Of a DNA stretch of 64,000 bases, positions 1-7,222 are shown one piece after another. The stretch is from Luteimonas gilva (GTDB lineage Bacteria > Pseudomonadota > Gammaproteobacteria > Xanthomonadales > Xanthomonadaceae). The stretch covers positions 372,001 to 436,000 of the forward strand of contig NZ_SZUA01000003.1 of NCBI RefSeq assembly GCF_005239095.1, written 5' to 3'. The first letter of the stretch is position 1; each line of letters begins with the position of its first letter. Position numbers and translations under genes: made by a program. The notes under the pieces were generated by a model. The model did no database searches, was not told the DNA's origin, and saw only the letters and a list, made by a program, of their open reading frames with translations.

Positions 1-13
1 CGGATGCGGTCAT
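1..13 (-). CDS. 5' end of a gene running off the left edge
   Basis: An ATG at position 13 on the minus strand reads M-T-A-S and leaves the window. It is preceded by an AAAGGAG ribosome binding site seven bases upstream, which is why this start is chosen. The same frame is open back to an ATG at 121, almost exactly where the minus-strand promoter would start transcription, so a longer leaderless product is possible. The product cannot be named. Its divergent position next to an efflux-type transporter and two operators suggests a regulator, but that is inference only. Confidence 0.55.
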
Positions 14-112
14 GGGATTACTCCTTTGCGGGCGGGAATCTTGGCAGGCGTCGTCGATGCGCAGGAGCAGCTCCAGGGCGTCCAAGCGTCGAATCCACCA
101 GCGGCGATGAAA

Positions 113-130
113 TTCAACCATGGAGTTGAA
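113..130. promoter_or_regulatory. operator-like dyad 1
   Basis: Inverted repeat TTCAAC-N6-GTTGAA. It overlaps the -35 element of the plus-strand promoter (126-131) and the -10 and start region of the minus-strand promoter. A near-identical dyad is centred exactly 40 bp away, so one dimeric regulator probably binds both. Confidence 0.6.
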
Positions 131-154
131 TATACGTACTGGCTCCGGTAAAGT
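126..154 (+). promoter_or_regulatory. promoter of the MFS transporter gene
   Basis: TTGAAT at 126-131 and TAAAGT at 149-154 are separated by 17 bases. Each hexamer matches 4 of 6 sigma-70 consensus bases. It would start transcription near 161 and leave a leader of about 160 nt before the ATG at 322. Both elements are covered or flanked by the dyads. Confidence 0.5.
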
Positions 155-157
155 CAA
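129..157 (-). promoter_or_regulatory. strong divergent promoter of the left-edge gene
   Basis: Read on the minus strand, TTGACT (157-152) and TATATT (134-129) are spaced by 17 bases. Each matches 5 of 6 consensus bases. It interleaves with the plus-strand promoter, so the two cannot be occupied together. Confidence 0.6.
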
Positions 158-170
158 CTTATTGGTTGAA
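153..170. promoter_or_regulatory. operator-like dyad 2
   Basis: Inverted repeat GTCAAC-N6-GTTGAA, the second copy of the dyad at 113-130. It overlaps the -35 of the minus-strand promoter and the start site of the plus-strand one. This is the geometry expected of a repressor controlling both directions. Confidence 0.6.
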
Positions 171-321
171 TGAATTCCGGGCGGGTTCGGGGGCCAATCG
201 CCCCATCGGCGCTGCCCGGGGCGGAGCCAAAGGCGATCGATCGCCGAAAAAACCGATTTGCGCGCGCGCCGCGGTCGATTTCGCGGACGGCGGGCCGACT
301 AGGATCAAACGGAGGATTTCC

Positions 322-1566
322 ATGAACCCGATTTCGAACCCTTCCTCACCGCAACTCGACCGCAACTGGGGCTTGGTCGCCGCGGGCGCGGTGCTGGGCT
401 GCGTCGCCGTCGGCACGGTGTTCGCGCTCGCCGTGCTGCTGCAACCGATGAGCACCGCCACCGGCTGGTCGCGCGCCGGATTGTCCAGCGCGATGACCTT
501 GGCCTTTCTCGCTTTGGGCTTCGCCGGCTTCGGTTGGGGAATGCTGAGCGACCGCTACGGCCCGCGCGTATGCGTGCTGGCCGGATCGGTGCTGCTGGGC
601 TTGGCATGCGTACTGGCCAGCCGCGCCGATAGCCTGCTGCAGTTCCAGCTCAGCTACGGTGTGCTGTTGGGCGCGGCGGCGGCGAGCTTCTTCGCACCGG
701 TGATCGCGGCGACCGCTTCTTCGTTCGAGCGGCGCCGCAATCTGGCGATTTCGTTGGTGTCGGCGGGCGTGGGCGTGGCGCCGATGACGCTGTCGCCGCT
801 GGTGGCCTGGCTGATCACGCATTACGACTGGCGCCAAACTTTGTTGATCGTCGGCGTGCTGGCGTGGGCGCTGACCTTGCCCGCGGTGTGGTTCGTGCGC
901 GCCGCGCCCGCGGCTTCGGCGGCGGGCGCGGGCGAAAGCGCAGGCGCGAACGGCCTGTCCGCCGCTCAAGCGTTGCGCTCCAAACCCTTCATCGTGCTGG
1001 CGCTGGCTTATTTCGCCTGCTGCGCCGCGCACTCCGGGCCGATCTTCCATACCGTCAGCTACGCGGTCGGTTGCGGCCTGTCGATGACGGCGGCGGTCAC
1101 CATCTACAGCATGGAAGGCGCGGCGGGTTTGGGCGGACGCCTGTTGTTCGGCGTGCTGGCCGACAAGCTGGGCGCCAAGATCGTATTGGTGGCGGGGCTG
1201 TTCGTGCAGGCGTTCGCGGCGGTGACCTACCTGAGCGTGAACCAGCTCGAGGGGTTTTACGCGGTCGCCATCGTATTCGGCATGGCCTACGGCGGCACCA
1301 TGCCCTTGTACGCCTCGCTCGCGCGCGAAGCGTTCCCGCCGCGCATCCTCGGCACCGTGCTGGGCGCCGCGACGATGCTGTCGAGCTTGGGCATGGCGTT
1401 CGGTCCGCTGATCGGCGGTTGGTTGTTCGACCGCTTCGGCAGCTATACCTGGCTGTACATCGGTTCGATGATGGTCGGCCTGGCGGCGGCTTGCATCGCG
1501 ATGTTCTTCCCGTCCGCGCGCAAGCCGAAAGGCGAAGGCCCGCGGCCCGTGCCGCAACCTGCGTGA
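322..1566 (+). CDS. MFS transporter, oxalate/formate antiporter-like
   Basis: A 414-residue inner-membrane carrier with the usual twelve hydrophobic segments of the major facilitator superfamily. The cytoplasmic loop after TM2 carries the MFS motif as LSDRYGPRV, and a second copy, GVLADKLGAK, occurs in the C-terminal half. The sequence most resembles the monocarboxylate/oxalate-formate antiporter branch, so an organic-anion substrate is likely but not shown. The start at 322 is chosen because GGAGG lies at 311-315. An in-frame ATG at 166 would overlap the promoter and add an unlikely soluble extension. Control by the twin dyads upstream is inferred. Confidence 0.85.
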   Translation: MNPISNPSSPQLDRNWGLVAAGAVLGCVAVGTVFALAVLLQPMSTATGWSRAGLSSAMTLAFLALGFAGFGWGMLSDRYGPRVCVLAGSVLLGLACVLASRADSLLQFQLSYGVLLGAAAASFFAPVIAATASSFERRRNLAISLVSAGVGVAPMTLSPLVAWLITHYDWRQTLLIVGVLAWALTLPAVWFVRAAPAASAAGAGESAGANGLSAAQALRSKPFIVLALAYFACCAAHSGPIFHTVSYAVGCGLSMTAAVTIYSMEGAAGLGGRLLFGVLADKLGAKIVLVAGLFVQAFAAVTYLSVNQLEGFYAVAIVFGMAYGGTMPLYASLAREAFPPRILGTVLGAATMLSSLGMAFGPLIGGWLFDRFGSYTWLYIGSMMVGLAAACIAMFFPSARKPKGEGPRPVPQPA

Positions 1567-1605
1567 GCGGAACGCGCTCCGGGTCGTTACGCGCGGCCCG
1601 GGGCG

Positions 1606-1986
1606 CTACGGCGATGCGCGCAGCGGTTCGCCGAAATAGAGCGTATGCCCTTGATCGTCCTCGACGACGAACTCGCGCGTCGCCCAGGGCGTTTCGTGCA
1701 CGTCCTCGACGATGTCCACGCCGCGCCGCGCGAAGGCGGCGGCCAGCGCGGCGGCGTCGTCGGTTTGCAGGTAAAGGTGGAAATGCCCGGCATCGCGCAC
1801 GTAGGCGACGGACGGGTCCGCTTCGTCCGTATGCTTCAGGTGGAACGTTCCGCCGCCGGTATCGATGCCGGCATAGAAATCTTGGTGGCGGAACGCGAGC
1901 GTCATGCCCAATCGCTGCGTGTAGAAATGGATCGAGCCTTCCAGGTCCGTGGTGCGCAGCTGCGCGACGGTGGCGGTTATCTTCAT
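1606..1986 (-). CDS. VOC family protein (glyoxalase/bleomycin resistance fold)
   Basis: A 126-residue vicinal-oxygen-chelate protein. It has the two repeated beta-alpha-beta-beta-beta units of the fold, with the family signature S-I-H-F-Y-T-Q-R-L-G-M near residue 18 and D-D-Q-G-H-T-L-Y-F near the C-terminus. Members are cytoplasmic metal-dependent lyases, dioxygenases or antibiotic-binding proteins, and the substrate cannot be read from the sequence. It lies upstream-to-downstream with the XRE regulator at 2047-2322 on the same strand, 60 bases apart, so the two may be co-transcribed. Confidence 0.85.
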   Translation of the reverse strand: MKITATVAQLRTTDLEGSIHFYTQRLGMTLAFRHQDFYAGIDTGGGTFHLKHTDEADPSVAYVRDAGHFHLYLQTDDAAALAAAFARRGVDIVEDVHETPWATREFVVEDDQGHTLYFGEPLRASP

Positions 1987-2046
1987 GGACGCTCCCAGGC
2001 GGATTCCGGGCGGGCCAGTATCCCGCGGCCGGCGTCCGCAGGATAG

Positions 2047-2322
2047 TCAGGAAAGCCCGCTGCTCGCCGCTTCGTTTTCCGGCGCCGCGGAATCGGCCGC
2101 GATCAGATCGGCGTCCTGCAAGATTTCCCAGACCCGGATTTCCAACCCGTCGCAGACCCGCTGCAGCGTGTCGATCTGCAAATTCTTTTCGCCGCGTTCG
2201 ATCGCGCTGTAGTAAGCGCGATGCATGCCGATCCGGGCGGCGAAACGTTCCTGGCTGTAGCCTGCGTTGTGGCGCCGCGACCTGATCGCGACGCCGAGCC
2301 GTTGCATGAGGGGTGAAGTCAT
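2047..2322 (-). CDS. XRE family helix-turn-helix regulator
   Basis: A 91-residue DNA-binding protein that is almost entirely a single HTH_3 domain. R-S-R-R-H-N-A-G-Y-S-Q-E-R-F-A is helices 1-2, and the recognition helix lies around M-H-R-A-Y-Y-S-A-I-E-R-G-E-K-N. The last twenty residues are an acidic, probably disordered tail. The AT-rich upstream region contains short palindromes, which fits autoregulation. It precedes the VOC gene on the same strand and is a candidate regulator of it. Confidence 0.85.
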   Translation of the reverse strand: MTSPLMQRLGVAIRSRRHNAGYSQERFAARIGMHRAYYSAIERGEKNLQIDTLQRVCDGLEIRVWEILQDADLIAADSAAPENEAASSGLS

Positions 2323-2349
2323 CCGCCCACAATAGGATGACGTCGTTCG

Positions 2350-2386
2350 CGGCTCTACAGAGCTATAGATAGTCTACTTATAAGCG
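2350..2386. promoter_or_regulatory. palindrome-rich AT-rich control region of the XRE gene
   Basis: GCTCT-AC-AGAGC at 2352-2363 is followed at once by CTAT-AG-ATAG (2363-2372) and an AT-rich stretch to 2386. These small dyads directly upstream of an XRE gene are plausible operators for its own product. No convincing spaced -35/-10 pair was found. Confidence 0.35.
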
Positions 2387-2472
2387 TTCTGCCTACGGCG
2401 ATGCCGCCGGATGGCGCGGCCGCGGATACGTCTTGAAATTTGCGACGCCGAACCCGGGCGATACGCGGACGC

Positions 2473-2874
2473 CTACGGTCCGGCGACGATGGTGACCGCA
2501 TCCGCCGAACGCCGCCCCGGACCATGGTGCACCGCTTCGATGTTGTTGCCGTCCGGATCCAACAGGAAGGCGGCGTAGTAGCCGGGATGGTAGCGGCGCT
2601 CGCCCGGCGCGCCGTTGTCGCGGCCGCCGGCGGCCAGGCCGGCGCGATGGAAACGGTCCACCGTTTCCCGGTCCGGCGCTTGGAACGCGAAATGGACGCG
2701 GCTGGGCTGCTCGCCGTGGTCGACCCATAATTCGTCGGCGAAGAAATGGCCTTCGCCTTCGGTCAACGGAATGCCCAACACCTCCAGCACGGCCGCGTAG
2801 AAGCGCTTGCTGGCGTCCAGGTCTTGAGCGCGCAGGTGCAAGTGGTCGATCAACCGGCCGCGTTTGAGTTCCAT
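2473..2874 (-). CDS. VOC family protein
   Basis: A 133-residue vicinal-oxygen-chelate protein, reading D-H-L-H-L-R-A-Q-D-L-D-A-S-K-R-F-Y near the N-terminus and L-D-P-D-G-N-N-I-E-A-V-H near residue 110. Histidine and glutamate in these two segments are the usual metal ligands of the fold. The start M-E-L-K-R at 2874 is chosen because homologues begin with this strand. The frame is open thirty codons further upstream, but that stretch is Arg/Pro-rich and unlike the family. It is unrelated in detail to the VOC protein at 1606-1986. Substrate unknown. Confidence 0.8.
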   Translation of the reverse strand: MELKRGRLIDHLHLRAQDLDASKRFYAAVLEVLGIPLTEGEGHFFADELWVDHGEQPSRVHFAFQAPDRETVDRFHRAGLAAGGRDNGAPGERRYHPGYYAAFLLDPDGNNIEAVHHGPGRRSADAVTIVAGP

Positions 2875-2989
2875 GGCGATGGCTCGCGAGGGGGAGAGGC
2901 GGGCGATTGTCCGCGAACGGTTGTTTACGCCGTGTCGGTGCGGCGGGCGATCCCCCTCTATCATGCGGACGTCCTAGCCGGAGCCCCGC

Positions 2990-3429
2990 ATGACCGCACT
3001 CCTGTACTTCTTGCTGGGCATCGCCATCGTGGCGCTGACGGTTTGGACGACGCTGGATGGCCGCAAGCGGGTCAAGCGGGCTCTGGACGATAGTTTCGAT
3101 GCGCAGCGTTTCCCTACGCCCGCCGGCACGGTGACGGGGGAGCCCTGCGCGTGGTCAAGATCGCGCGCGATTCGATGCCCTTCGCCTACGACGACGTATG
3201 GCAGTTGGGGCCCGATCCCGTGCCATCGACATCCTTCTGGTACTGCGTCGGGCCCGGGCCGTCCTATTTTCTGGCCATGCCGCTGCTGACCACGCGCTTC
3301 GGCGGCGCTTCGGTGAAGTGGGTCATCCGATCCTTGTCCGAGGACCGCATGCGCGCCGTGCTGCAGAGCGATGAGGAAGCTCTGCGGGCAGCGTTCGGCA
3401 TTGGGGTGGACGACCCGACCCGCGTTTGA
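2990..3429 (+). pseudogene. frameshifted small membrane-anchored protein
   Basis: Two overlapping frames together make one protein of about 146 residues. The first, from ATG 2990, gives a hydrophobic anchor (L-L-Y-F-L-L-G-I-A-I-V-A-L-T-V-W) and a basic linker. The second, entered near 3142, gives A-L-R-V-V-K-I-A-R-D-S-M-P-F-A-Y-D-D-V-W-Q-L-G and runs to 3429. The switch falls at a run of five G (3136-3140). One missing G, or a -1 slip, restores a single frame. I recognise no family. It may be a real pseudogene, a slippage-controlled gene, or a consensus error. Confidence 0.6.
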
Positions 3430-3563
3430 TCCGGCATGCGGTCGCTGCGCCTGCTGCGCGGCTGCGATCGCGATGCGCGTTGGTCTGCGCTCAACTCCGA
3501 CGCGCCGGCAAGATGTCGGCGCTGGCGCCGGCGGCGCGCTTTTGTTCGATCATCGCCGCGCTT

Positions 3564-3738
3564 TTAGGTGCTGGCGAAATCCAGGCCGATGAACGCCAAC
3601 GTCGCCTCCCCGCAGAGCGCGTAGATCAGGCTGGCGACGAAGCTGATGCCCAAGCCCAGGCCGAACCGGCCAGGAGCGGATCATGCCGGCCAGGGCGACG
3701 TCGCAGACCAAGATCGAAAACGTCGTGCTATAGCCTGT
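3564..3738 (-). pseudogene. remnant of a membrane protein gene
   Basis: On the minus strand a hydrophobic reading (T-G-Y-S-T-T-F-S-I-L-V-C-D-V-A-L-A-G-M-I-R-S-W) shifts frame near 3665 into L-G-L-G-I-S-F-V-A-S-L-I-Y-A-L-C-G-E-A-T-L-A-F and ends at a TAA at 3564-3566. There is no start codon in frame, and a stop lies just upstream at 3739-3741. It looks like the 3' end of a decayed gene for a two-helix membrane segment. The bases between 3430 and 3563 hold nothing recognisable. Confidence 0.3.
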
Positions 3739-3750
3739 CTAGGCGGAAAT

Positions 3751-3781
3751 TTTTTGCGTGCGCGGACCGCGCGCGCAAAAA
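3751..3781. repeat. inverted repeat of unknown role
   Basis: A 14-base stem (TTTTTGCGTGCGCG against CGCGCGCGCAAAAA, one G-T wobble) with a three-base loop. The T run is on the 5' side and the A run on the 3' side on both strands, which is the reverse of an intrinsic terminator. Transcription termination is therefore not the obvious role. Confidence 0.45.
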
Positions 3782-3804
3782 TCATCCGGATTGCCGGCGA
3801 TGTG

Positions 3805-3832
3805 TTGACAGCCTGTTTTAAGCGAGTAGAAC
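3805..3832 (+). promoter_or_regulatory. promoter of the ureohydrolase gene
   Basis: A perfect TTGACA (3805-3810) and TAGAAC (3827-3832, 4 of 6 matches) are spaced by 16 bases. Transcription would start near 3840, about 35 bases before the ATG at 3875. Confidence 0.5.
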
Positions 3833-3874
3833 GGCTGGCCTCGGCGCGCGGCGCCATCGCTTCGAGGCGCGACG

Positions 3875-4693
3875 ATGACGGCGATCTCCTTGCTCGGCAT
3901 CCCCAACGACGACAACTCGTCCCATCTGCGCGGTCCGGCCGAAGCGCCGGCGCCGATCCGGCGCGAGTTGTTTTCGGACGCGTACAGCAGCTGGAGCGAA
4001 ACCGGCGTCGATCTCGAAGGCCGGATCCTGGATCGCGGCGACATCGTTTTCGACGGTGCCGCCGATCCCTGGGACCTCATCGAGCGAAACGTGGCGCGCG
4101 CTTTGGACGCCGGGCATCCGCTGATCTGCCTGGGCGGCGACCATGCCATCACCCATCCGGTGATGCGCAGCGTGCGTCCGCGCCAACCGCGGCTGACCAT
4201 CCTGCACATCGACGCGCATCCGGACATCTACCACGCCTATCAAGGCAATCCGCGTTCGCACACCTCGCCGTTCGCGCGGATCATGGAGGAGGGCCTGGCC
4301 GATCGCTTGATCCAAGTCGGCCTGCGCACCGTCAACGACCACCACCGCGAACAGTTCGCGCGGTTCGGCGTGGAAACGATCCCCGCCGGCCGCTTCGCCG
4401 ATGCGCTCGCGCTGGAGATCGATACGCCGATCTATCTGTCGATGGACATGGACGCGCTGGACCCCGCATTCGCGCCCGGCGTGTCGCACCGCGAGCCGGG
4501 CGGATTGTCGCCGCGCCAGGTAATCGAATTGCTGCATACGCTGCGGGCGCCGATCGTCGCCGCCGACATCGTCGAATACAACCCGCGCCGCGACATCGAC
4601 GGGATGACCGCGACGGTCGCCGCCAAGCTGCTCAAGGAGATCGGCGGGATGATGGCGAAGAACGCGGCCCGCCCGGAAGCGGCGCTTGCCTGA
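3875..4693 (+). CDS. agmatinase/arginase family ureohydrolase
   Basis: A 272-residue cytoplasmic manganese enzyme of the ureohydrolase superfamily. All metal ligands are visible: H90 in GGDHA, D113, H115 and D117 in IDAHPDIY, and D191 and D193 in SMDMDALDPA. The family glutamate is E234 in VEYNP. The segment DPAFAPGVSHREPGGLS is typical of agmatinases and related guanidino-hydrolases, so a linear guanidine substrate such as agmatine is the likeliest. The exact substrate is not determined. It has its own promoter. A second, divergent member of the same superfamily lies at 7223-8125. Confidence 0.88.
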   Translation: MTAISLLGIPNDDNSSHLRGPAEAPAPIRRELFSDAYSSWSETGVDLEGRILDRGDIVFDGAADPWDLIERNVARALDAGHPLICLGGDHAITHPVMRSVRPRQPRLTILHIDAHPDIYHAYQGNPRSHTSPFARIMEEGLADRLIQVGLRTVNDHHREQFARFGVETIPAGRFADALALEIDTPIYLSMDMDALDPAFAPGVSHREPGGLSPRQVIELLHTLRAPIVAADIVEYNPRRDIDGMTATVAAKLLKEIGGMMAKNAARPEAALA

Positions 4694-4822
4694 TCCTCCA
4701 CGAGCGGAGCGCAAGACCGCCGGATCGTGCATTGCGGGACCGGACGGGACGCCGCATCCTCTCCGCACCCGTCCCCGCCGCGCGGCGCCATGCCGCCGCC
4801 GGCCCGCAACCAGGAACCCCCC

Positions 4823-5884
4823 ATGTCCCTCGCCCACGGTTACGCCGCGCAAGACGCGCATTCCCCGCTGGTTCCCTTCGCTTTCGAACGCCGCAGCCCG
4901 GGTCCGAACGACATCCGGGTCGAAATCCTGTACAGCGGCATCTGCCATTCCGATTTGCACCAATCGCGCGACGATTGGGGCGGCGCGTTGTTCCCGATGG
5001 TGCCGGGGCACGAGATCGTAGGCCGCGTGGCCGAGGTCGGCGCCGATGTGAAGAAGTTCAAAGTCGGCGATATCGCCGGCATCGGCTGCATGGTCGATTC
5101 GTGCCGGCATTGCGACAACTGCAAGGCCGATCTCGAACAGTATTGCTTCGAAGGCGCGACCTGGACCTACAACGCCAAAGAGCGCGGCGGCGAACGGCTG
5201 ACGTTCGGCGGCTATTCCGACCACATCGTCGTCGACGAGCGTTTCGCGGTGAAGATTTCGCCCAAGCTCGACTTGAAGGCCGTGGCGCCCTTGCTGTGCG
5301 CCGGCATCACCACCTATTCGCCGCTGCGGCATTGGCAAGTGGGTCCCGGCCAAAAGGTCGGCGTGATCGGCTTGGGCGGCTTGGGCCACATGGGCGTCAA
5401 ATTCGCCAAGGCGATGGGCGCGCACGTGGTGATGATCACCACCACGCCGGAGAAAGGCGCGGACGCCAAGCGTTTGGGCGCCGACGAGGTGCTGGTGTCG
5501 CGCGACGCGGACGCGATGGGCGCGCACGCGGGCAGCTTCGATTTCCTGCTCAACACCATTCCGGTCGGCCACGACGTGAATCCCTACGCCGCCTTGCTCA
5601 AGCGCGACGCGACGATGGTGCTGGTCGGCGCGCTGACCGAATTGGAGCCGCCGCTGCGCGGCGTCAACCTGATGTTCGGCCGCAAGCGCATTTCCGGCTC
5701 CGCGATCGGCGGCATGGCCGAAACCCAGGAGATGATGGATTTTTGCGCCGAGCACGGCATCGTCAGCGACATCGAGACGATCGCCATCCAAGACGTCAAC
5801 CAAGCTTACGAGCGCATGCTGAAGAACGACGTGCGCTATCGCTTCGTCATCGATATGGCGACTTTGGAACGCGCGCCGGCTTGA
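4823..5884 (+). CDS. zinc-dependent NAD(P)-linked alcohol dehydrogenase
   Basis: A 353-residue medium-chain dehydrogenase of the cinnamyl-alcohol/YahK-like group, interconverting aldehydes and alcohols with NAD(P)H. Catalytic zinc ligands are in G-I-C-H-S-D and P-G-H-E. The structural zinc site is C-R-H-C-D-N-C followed by C in E-Q-Y-C. The Rossmann motif is GLGGLGHMG near residue 188. The start at 4823 has an AGGA site upstream. A frame open from 4727 encodes a Pro/Arg-rich stretch and is rejected. The preceding ureohydrolase is 129 bases away, and co-transcription is possible. Confidence 0.9.
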   Translation: MSLAHGYAAQDAHSPLVPFAFERRSPGPNDIRVEILYSGICHSDLHQSRDDWGGALFPMVPGHEIVGRVAEVGADVKKFKVGDIAGIGCMVDSCRHCDNCKADLEQYCFEGATWTYNAKERGGERLTFGGYSDHIVVDERFAVKISPKLDLKAVAPLLCAGITTYSPLRHWQVGPGQKVGVIGLGGLGHMGVKFAKAMGAHVVMITTTPEKGADAKRLGADEVLVSRDADAMGAHAGSFDFLLNTIPVGHDVNPYAALLKRDATMVLVGALTELEPPLRGVNLMFGRKRISGSAIGGMAETQEMMDFCAEHGIVSDIETIAIQDVNQAYERMLKNDVRYRFVIDMATLERAPA

Positions 5885-5910
5885 TCGCGGCGCGAAAACA
5901 AAAAACGCAG

Positions 5911-5942
5911 GGCGGAACCCGCGCAGCGGATTCCGTCTTTTT
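5911..5942 (+). terminator. intrinsic terminator after the alcohol dehydrogenase gene
   Basis: GGCGGAA (5911-5917) pairs with TTCCGTC (5931-5937, one wobble) and is followed directly by five T. It lies 27 bases after the stop codon. Confidence 0.6.
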
Positions 5943-5992
5943 CGTAAGGATGCGAGGCGGAAACGCCTGCGGCGGTTCGCCCTACGGATTCT

Positions 5993-6340
5993 TCAGCGTG
6001 AGAACGCGCTCCGCGTGACGCTGTAATCCTCGGCGGAAACCCAAACGCTGATCTCGCGGCCCAGCGAGGTGCGGCCGCCGACCGTGGGTTTTTCGCCGGG
6101 GGCGAGCTTGGGCGAGAAAACCACGCGGATGGCGCCGTCGGCCGGCGCATGGACTTCGACCGTGTACGCCGCGATATCCGCCTCGGGCAATTTTTCGCGG
6201 AAGGTGCCATAGGCCGCGGCGAGCGCGCGCGCGTTCTTGCCGTCGAGCTGCTGCACCGCGTCTTGGTTCGGCATCGGCATGGCGTCCTGCGGGAAAGCCG
6301 CGAAAGCTAGTGTACTCATAAGTAATATCCTGATCAGCAT
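5993..6340 (-). CDS. small secreted protein, candidate immunity partner
   Basis: A 115-residue protein with an N-terminal signal peptide (M-L-I-R-I-L-L-M-S-T-L-A-F-A-A-F). A mixed alpha/beta region of about 90 residues follows, ending S-V-T-R-S-A-F-S-R, and no lipobox is seen. The start at 6340 is chosen for AGGAGC ten bases upstream. I recognise no family. It follows the DUF4329 protein by 51 bases on the same strand, and both are followed by no other gene. A small periplasmic protein directly downstream of a predicted toxin-type domain is a common immunity arrangement, but this role is inferred from position only. Confidence 0.65.
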   Translation of the reverse strand: MLIRILLMSTLAFAAFPQDAMPMPNQDAVQQLDGKNARALAAAYGTFREKLPEADIAAYTVEVHAPADGAIRVVFSPKLAPGEKPTVGGRTSLGREISVWVSAEDYSVTRSAFSR

Positions 6341-6391
6341 GGCGGCACGGCTCCTCGGACGATCCAGGAGTGCCACGGGATCGTGGCGCCG

Positions 6392-7096
6392 TCAGTTAAG
6401 CCGGGTGTCCTGGTTGTTGCCCGCATCGTACTTGCGGAAGGATCCGTTCGGCGTGGAGACGTAGATCACGTCGCCCCAATAGCCGCCTTCGGCCACGCGC
6501 TTGTCCTGCGGGGAGAAGTTGTTGCTGTCGAATTCGTCTCCGGCCGCGTCGGTGCGCGTGCCGTCGGCCTTCGAATAGTCGGCGTGGCCGTGGTAGCAGG
6601 CGAACACGTCCAGACCGGCGGGCTGCGGCACCTGGCTCGGGTCGAAGCCGTCCAAGGTGCCCGGCATCGGCGTGGATACGTAGAACTGGCCGTTGTTCGG
6701 ATCGCGGAACACCAGGCCGCCGTTCTCGCGATTGGCGGCGATCGACAGCGGATTCGAATAGCCCATCATCGCCGTGGCCGCCGCGTCGGAAGACGCGAAC
6801 GGACCCAGCACCGTGCCCGGCGGCACCAACGGCGCGACTTCGGACACGTTGACCGGAATGGTGCGGTCGTCGGCGAGGGCCTGCGCGGCTTTCTCGGTCA
6901 GCGCCTCGTCGGTGTAGCAGACCTGGTCGCGCTTCTCGATGCCGGCGACGAGATCGTACGCCTGGTCGCGCTGCTCCTGCGTCGCGTCCGGGGACACCAG
7001 CTTGTCGACGACGTCGTTGTAGCGCGGGTTGTCGCCTCGCGCGACGGGCGGCAAGCCGCCGATGTCGGGAACGATGCGTTCGGAGATGGGATTCAT
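6392..7096 (-). CDS. DUF4329 domain protein, putative JAB-like peptidase effector
   Basis: A 234-residue protein without signal peptide or membrane segment. Residues 1-95 are an acidic, helical-looking N-terminus. Residues about 97-225 match the DUF4329 type often found at the C-terminus of polymorphic toxins. Within it E124 (R-E-N-G-G), H169-x-H171 (Y-H-G-H) and S195-x-x-D198 (F-S-P-Q-D) reproduce the order of the JAMM/JAB metalloprotease signature E...HxH...SxxD. The spacing between HxH and SxxD is longer than in classical JAMM enzymes. A zinc-dependent peptidase or isopeptidase toxin is inferred. No Rhs core, VgrG or PAAR gene is nearby, so delivery is unknown. Confidence 0.7.
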   Translation of the reverse strand: MNPISERIVPDIGGLPPVARGDNPRYNDVVDKLVSPDATQEQRDQAYDLVAGIEKRDQVCYTDEALTEKAAQALADDRTIPVNVSEVAPLVPPGTVLGPFASSDAAATAMMGYSNPLSIAANRENGGLVFRDPNNGQFYVSTPMPGTLDGFDPSQVPQPAGLDVFACYHGHADYSKADGTRTDAAGDEFDSNNFSPQDKRVAEGGYWGDVIYVSTPNGSFRKYDAGNNQDTRLN

Positions 7097-7222
7097 GGGC
7101 TTTCACCGTCGCAGGACACGGAGGCATCTTTCGTCTGCGCCGTAGGGCGAACAAGCTAGGGAAGACCCCAGGCGCGCGCTTTTGCGCTATGCGAACGCGC
7201 TGCTGAACGCGAGTTTTGGCGA

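Noticed and set aside
3751-3781. Hairpin considered as an intrinsic terminator
   Set aside because: The T run precedes and the A run follows the stem on both strands, the opposite of a terminator.
3646-6018. Very long open frame (790 codons) covering the ureohydrolase and dehydrogenase genes in another frame
   Set aside because: Arg/Pro/Gly-rich translation with no family likeness. It is a by-product of GC-rich codon bias over two well-supported genes.
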